NCBI GenBank assembly: GCA_914767715.1
Contig: OU612070.1
Location: 26,958,025 to 27,022,024 of the forward strand
Direction of reading: 5' to 3'
Length of the DNA stretch: 64,000 nucleotides
DNA from: Membranipora membranacea
Lineage: Eukaryota > Bryozoa > Gymnolaemata > Cheilostomatida > Membraniporidae
Both the position numbers and the translations under genes were made by a program. Below are positions 58,691 through 64,000 of the stretch, piece by piece. Under the pieces are notes generated by a model. That model was not told the origin of the DNA. It ran no database searches and saw only the letters and a program-made list of their open reading frames with translations. Numbering within the stretch: position 1 is the first letter of the stretch; the number at the start of each line of letters is the position of its first letter.

Positions 58691-61540
58691 GAAGATAAAA
58701 TTGGTAAGTTCTACCAGGAAGTAATGCTGTTGCTTGCTGTTGCTTGCTATTACTGATTTTCCTTGTTTCTATCATTCTTCATACTAACTTATTGGGCTCA
58801 GCTTTGTACATGGTACAAGTGAATATATGCCGCCAGATTATGTAGACAAAGTCTAAAATCTGTCCTATTGCAAGTGAGTCTACCATCAAAAGATGGTAGT
58901 ATGGTTAGAAACCTTGTCAACTAGTAAGTTTATTGTACTGCCTCGCTGTTAGTCATGCGACAGTTGAATGTGATGCAACTATAACATCGGTGGCTGGTAT
59001 ATATCACCTGTCATGGGTATGTTCTATGAGTTACAACTATCCTGCGCTGTTGTTACTGGCCTGGCATCTTTTAAGAACTCTCTTATTCAGCAGATAAGTG
59101 AACCTGTCATGAAATTAAAACTGATCATAATTATTTATCATTATCATTTTATACATGAATCGATCCGATAATTAAAAACTTAGTGTTACCTGTTGTTGTT
59201 TGTCTGTTTTGACGCTGGTTGGAACTTGTCCGGGAGAGTCAGTGCCAGGCTGCCATGGTGATACCACTGGCCCCATTGGTGGGTGTGTGCACGTTGGTCT
59301 CAAGAGAGTTCTTTTTGTCAAATGGTACTACCAGGCGTGAATTATTGGAACAGGCGGAATTTATATTCACCATTAGTAGGTAGAAGACCGGCTTAAAAAA
59401 TCTCACTTGCAGTTCTGTTTAACCTCAATTAACTCCCCTACCACCTGTTCAGGGGCATTCACCGAGGCTCCTTCCAGCTAGTGCAAGTTGGTGCCTGGTC
59501 ACCGTCGACTCTGGACAAGAAAGCACACTAACAAACTGATAGGAAGCATGTATCTGCTGAAAAAGGGTACTTACCATCTCCTACCTGTATGTTCCCTCTA
59601 GTCAACTTAATGATTTAAGCTTTGGAAACATCCATGATCAATGATATGGCAAGCAAAGTCATCGCACAAACGGCAGCAATTCACACCGTGATTATTCTAT
59701 ATGTAGGTGCAACTACTTGGTTTAATAATATTTCAATTCATTCTTATCTTTACCCTATACGAGTGAATGTTAGCTTTATAGTTTATTCGGGCTACCTGAA
59801 TGTTAGCTATCACAAAAATTTTAGCTAGTAGGGATAGAAGTCTTTATATGGCAGAGTTTACATGTTTACTAATTTGCACATGTGCACATGTTTACTAATT
59901 TGCACTCTGCCTTGTGCCAATACTCCTTGGGACATCGTCATATTCAAGTGGTTGCTTATCCCGGACAAAAACACTCCCTGCCATGCCTATTTTTGTACCT
60001 AATATCATATTTATATCCGTTTTGATATTGATTGTTTCCCAATAAACCATGCAGCAACAGTATCATAGTAGATGATGAAGACAATGATGTAAATCACCAT
60101 TTTATTATGGATGTAGCATATATGTTTGTTAAATAAATATGAATGTTAGCTAGAGTTTGGTTTGGCTTGCAAAATTTCAGCTAACAATAAACAATATTAC
60201 GGTAAAGATGGAGACAATGAGGTAATTGAAAACCTGATGTTTTCAGAAGTTCATGATATTACAGTATGATTTACACTAAAAAGAGATTGAAGTAATAGGG
60301 TTTGAGCATAAGCCTATTTTTGGCCTTGCTGCTACAAAGAGTCAGGTCCGAGCTAAAAATGTGATAACTTACTGCAGTACTGTGAAATGATATGCAAAAA
60401 CAATAACTTCAGATTATGCTGGCGGAAGCAATTTAATAGGACCAGTACACAGTTATGATGATTTACAATGATAATTTTATTTATTGTAGCATATGTATTT
60501 CTGATAAAGCAGAGCAACAGGACCAGGCTCATCAAACCAAAACAAATTAATTCTTGTATGCATTTTGGACAAAGAATAGTATCCATGTAAAGCAAATTTA
60601 TCAAGGGTGTCTGAGGTTCAAATGAATCACTCTCAGAAACATAAAATAAGGGAATGGGTTGACAATGCAATTTGTAAGAGACACAAGAAAAAAATCTCCC
60701 CCTCAATTGAAACACGGACCTAGTAGAAATTAAGTCACAATAGACCCTGCACCTTATCCCCAGGAAGAGTGAGATCATTGCCTTGTCAGACTGATAAATA
60801 ATCAGCAGCTCAATGACGTCAGAAATAATTCAAGTATTGATTCAGCATGAGCCAATTCACTGTAAATGTATAACTATATTATTCTGTCAAGACATGCATT
60901 TTATGGGATACCCTTGGGTCACCACACAAACAACCAATCAAATTAAAAACAGAGAGAATCTCAAACTTTCATATAATATTCACTATTACTTATCATTACA
61001 TTCCAAATGTTTGATTTATTACCTTTACTTACTCACTGAGAGTGTGCTGGTAATACTTGTCTCTGTAGTAAGAAGTAGTTTCCGTTCCTCACGTCTGCAA
61101 TCGGTCCGTGACAACTAGTGTGGTGGTAGCAATGTAGTAAGTAGATGCAAAGATTATCCAGCTGCTCTATTGTTGCTGAGAGCAAGTTTCATTGTCTGTC
61201 TAGTTAGCAGAAGTTGAATAATGCTGCAGTCAATGCTTTATGCAGTCAACCATTGGACTATTGGGCAAAGAAAAAGATGCTATTGGGTAATGAATCCCAT
61301 CCCTTGATTGGACAGACCTGAAAAGTTTGACCGGTATCTTTGTTTATATAATGAACCAAATATCCTTTTCAAAAAAACTAACATATTTAGCTTATTTCTG
61401 ATTTATCTCAGATATTTTCAAAGATCTATAACAGTAAGTGTGAATACAATCTATTTTCTCAACTAGTTGATTTTGTGTGTGCTGTTGCACTTTAAGCCTC
61501 AGGAAGTGAAGCGCGGGGGTGAGAAGGTCAAAGCACACAT
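58691..61540. other. Intergenic, no gene seen
   Basis: Only short frames without motifs. A small direct repeat (TTTACTAATTTGCAC) lies at about 59870-59905. Confidence 0.5.
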
Positions 61541-62492
61541 ATGACATTAATTATTATTATACAATATTTGTTACAGAAATATAGGTACATATGCAAGATA
61601 CATAAAAGTTTCCCTGCAAAAATTACTTCAAGTCTGAAAGCTAAGGCGAGGGGTTTCTTAGACAAGTCTTTGTCCGAGGGCTCAAAGAAGTCCTATGATC
61701 AATTTTACAACCAATACAAAATGTTCTGCTCTGAGCACAAGCTCAAAAAATTGTCTACTTCGTCACTAAAGTTGTGGGTCACAAACCTAGCACGGAAAGA
61801 CGGAAAGAAACACGCTGCAAACCTGTCACATGTGTCAGCAGTCAAATTTTGTGTAAAAAAGAACAGTGAGGTTACCTTTGCTGCTCATAAACTAAAGTTA
61901 GTATTGAGGGGTATTAAAAACTCAGAGAGTAGAACTAAAAAAAAAACACAGGCCGATATCTCTTGATCAGTTACTCCTTGTTTACACACTCTGATCACCA
62001 AGGCAGAGCTGGTCTTGGGGAGTCTAGATAAGAGGCGCTTTTCTGCCATGATATCTTGCGCTTTTTATGGGTTCTTACGACTAGCGACTATTGTATATCC
62101 TCAGCAGGGCATCATATTTCTGTTGGCAATGTGTGTTTAAGCAAGGGTGCCATGGAACTGCGCATTAATTCTTTCAAGAATTCCGCAGAGTCAGCAAGCA
62201 TAATGATTAAAGCTGTAGGGGAGAGACATGCCCGCTTCGCCTTGTTAAGAGGTATTTAAAACACTTCAAACCCTCCAGCAGCAGCCCTTTGTTTGAAGTC
62301 ACAACAGCAGAGTTCATAAAAGAGTTCAGTGAGATCCTAAAGGACACAAAAATAGAGGGCTGGGTCACTCCTCACTCACCGAAAGGAGGTGGCGCAACCT
62401 GGGCTAGCATTCAAGGCTGGTCTGACTCAAGAATAAGATCTGTTGGCAGGTGGTCATCCGATGCCTTCAAGAAATATATCTTGATAAACTAA
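61541..62492 (+). pseudogene. Decayed tyrosine recombinase of a mobile element (DIRS/Ngaro- or Crypton-like)
   Basis: Pieces in different frames form one recombinase in order. The N-terminal core-binding domain is at about 61620-61960 (SYDQFYNQYKMFCSEHKLKK). SLDQLLLVYTL comes next, then CAFYGFLR (first catalytic Arg region) at about 62060, HHISVGNVCLSKGAMELRI, PLRLVKRYLKHFKP, and finally HSPKGGGATWASIQGWSDSR and GRWSSDAFKKYI with the nucleophile Tyr. At least three frameshifts separate the pieces, and the HxxR box reads HSPK, so the second Arg is Lys. No reverse transcriptase is found next to it. It is inactive. Confidence 0.8.
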
Positions 62493-62558
62493 GGTGCAGT
62501 TTTGGCGAAACAATTGTTCTGAGCTTGCTATGTGTGCCTCGCTCAGAACAATTGGTTT

Positions 62559-63245
62559 GGTGTTCATTTGTTCGTCAATTCTGCACCAGATTAACAACAT
62601 CTAATACTATGGCAAGTACCCTGTCTGCCAAACAGCACATACAGTGGCGTTGATCGTCACTTTCGGTTACAAATGCGTGAAGCGCCCCACATTTTTCCCT
62701 TATAATATGTTACATTATAAGAAAGAAAAAATAAAGTTTGAGGTAGAAAAAAGATATTTTTCTGCCCTTATAACACTCTCCTTGTCATGGCAATCAGTCC
62801 CAAGACATGACAGATAATCAAGGTCAACTGAATAAGAAGTTGCCCTCGCTCAACCAGCTAAGGAAAGCTTATTGGTAAGGAAAACTTAGAGCTACAGTTC
62901 ACAGCCAATGATAGGTTTTTATGTTATTCACATCGGTTCTTCTTTCCTTCAATCTGATATCCTGCCAGCATGCCAGTATTGAAAGAAAAAAGTCTGCTCA
63001 AATTCCCCTCCCACCTCCTTTTCACTAACCTATGTTGTACATTGTTGAAATTTTAACAATGTCCTGGTGATGGTGTTCATTTGTTCGTCAATTCTGCACC
63101 AGATTAACAACATCTTATACTATGGCAAGTACCCTGTCTGCCAAACAACATATACAGTGGCGTTGATTGTCACTTTAGGTTACAAATGTGTGAAGCGCCC
63201 ATATTTTTCCCCTTATAATATGTTACATTATAAGAAAGAAAAAAT
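62559..63245. repeat. Pair of about 174-bp direct repeats beside the recombinase
   Basis: 62559-62732 and 63072-63245 share sequence from GGTGTTCATTTGTTCGTCAA to TTACATTATAAGAAAGAAAA with few changes. Each ends with the palindrome CTTATAATATGTTACATTATAAG. They lie 3' of the recombinase and could be the repeats of a DIRS-type element or traces of two insertions. The 339 bases between them hold no recognisable gene. Confidence 0.85.
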
Positions 63246-63352
63246 AGTTGTTTGATTTACTTGCAACAGAAATAAGGCTAAAATACATCTCATTATTACT
63301 GTCCTTATTCTTATAAGGTAATAAATCTTCAAATTTCTCTCAAAACACTTGA
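63246..63352. repeat. Stray fragment of the Gly-rich array 3' flank
   Basis: TTGTTTGATTTACTTGCAAC through the AATAAATCTTCAAATTTCTC region is nearly identical to 58141-58235 and similar to 41730-41830 and 49360-49460. It abuts the direct repeat exactly at 63245. Confidence 0.8.
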
Positions 63353-64000
63353 TAATTATGTTGGCCATGGCCATGGACAATTGTAACAACATCGGGGCCC
63401 AGATGATATTATATGATTTCAGCAAGGCCTTTGACCTTGTGGCTTTAGTCGTGAGTTATCTAGAAAACAGAAAACAACGAGTAGTGATTCATCAGCACCA
63501 AGTGAAATCTCACACCGCATCTTCCAACATAGGCGTTCCACAAGGGACCTTGTGTTGACCTACTCTATGGTTGGCGTTTGTTGATTTGCTTCAATTCTCC
63601 ACTGCCAGCACTGTGAAATACGCTGATGACACAACCAACTACCTGTCTCTCCAAAAAGCTGATCTTCAAATAATAAGCAATACTTACAACGCTGTCAAGT
63701 TTGAACCTCCACCCGTCAGTCAGCAGCTTATTGATGAATCTACTAAATGGGCGCACGACAACAAAATGCTACTGAATGCTACAAAAACTAAGACATTGAA
63801 CCTTTCTCTTAAGAAACAGATGATAATGTCGAAAACTCTCACAATGAATCAATCACACAACGTAGACAACGTAGCTTCTACCAAACTACTCGGTCTTACC
63901 ATCGACCAACATCTACGATTCAATGAGTATGTGGCTAACATCACTAAGTCAGCGAACAAAAGATGTCACGGTCTGCTCGTATTAAAACAGTCCGGAGTAA
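63353..64000 (+). pseudogene. LINE reverse transcriptase fragment, broken, runs off the window
   Basis: Recognisable blocks are YDFSKAFDLV, then after an apparent internal deletion YLENRKQRVVI, GVPQGTLC followed by an in-frame TGA, LAFVDLLQF, then VKYADDTTNYL (the YADD catalytic motif) and LLGLTIDQHLRFNEYV. The order is that of a non-LTR retrotransposon RT domain. The stop and the missing piece between SKAFD and YLENR make it dead. It is a different fragment from the C-terminal tail at 2-250. Confidence 0.85.

Overview
The window is animal nuclear DNA. It has spliced genes with GT/AG introns, TATA promoters, tRNA-derived SINEs, MITE-like inverted repeats and non-LTR and tyrosine-recombinase element fragments, in an AT-rich background. 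The gene types (secreted M12B metalloprotease with a mucin domain, Golgi carbohydrate sulfotransferase, monocarboxylate transporter) and the repeat load fit a marine invertebrate, perhaps a lophotrochozoan. The species cannot be read from the sequence.

Layout. 1-500 is the 3' end of a LINE. 0.5-5.1 kb is non-coding with a duplicated 143-bp block and a 560-bp MITE holding a perfect 45-bp hairpin. 5.17-14.12 kb (minus) is a complete 14-exon gene that I could assemble in frame: a secreted metalloprotease (949 codons) with signal peptide, furin site, zinc site, Cys-rich modules and a long Thr/Pro VNTR. 14.1-18.3 kb is repeats and tRNA-like sequences. 18.35-20.55 kb (plus) holds exon-like pieces of a Thr-rich extracellular protein with a 7-residue repeat and apparent frame breaks. 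22.8-25.7 kb holds a tRNA-Thr-like cluster, a segmental duplication of 15.7-16.8 kb, and the last two exons of a monocarboxylate-transporter-like gene (minus). 29.09-31.69 kb (plus) is a complete five-coding-exon carbohydrate sulfotransferase.

31.3-58.2 kb is the most interesting part. It is three tandem copies of a unit, each starting with the same 5'-truncated stretch of the sulfotransferase last exon and each carrying a head-to-head pair of genes for a small secreted glycine-rich protein. There are six paralogues in all, minus/plus/minus/plus/minus/plus. Each has a TATA box, a conserved proximal promoter block, a non-coding first exon, a 43-bp signal-peptide exon, a Gly-rich exon and a 23-bp terminal exon encoding GHYSYVS. 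Three are intact, two are clear pseudogenes (8-bp deletion; nonsense codon plus lost acceptor), and one has lost its normal final acceptor. The Gly-rich region has Gly at every third residue but almost no Pro. I recognise no named family; polyproline-II Gly-X-X proteins are the closest structural idea.

58.2-64 kb is intergenic and mobile: a SINE, a decayed tyrosine-recombinase element with direct repeats, a stray fragment of the array's 3' flank, and a decayed LINE reverse transcriptase that runs off the window.
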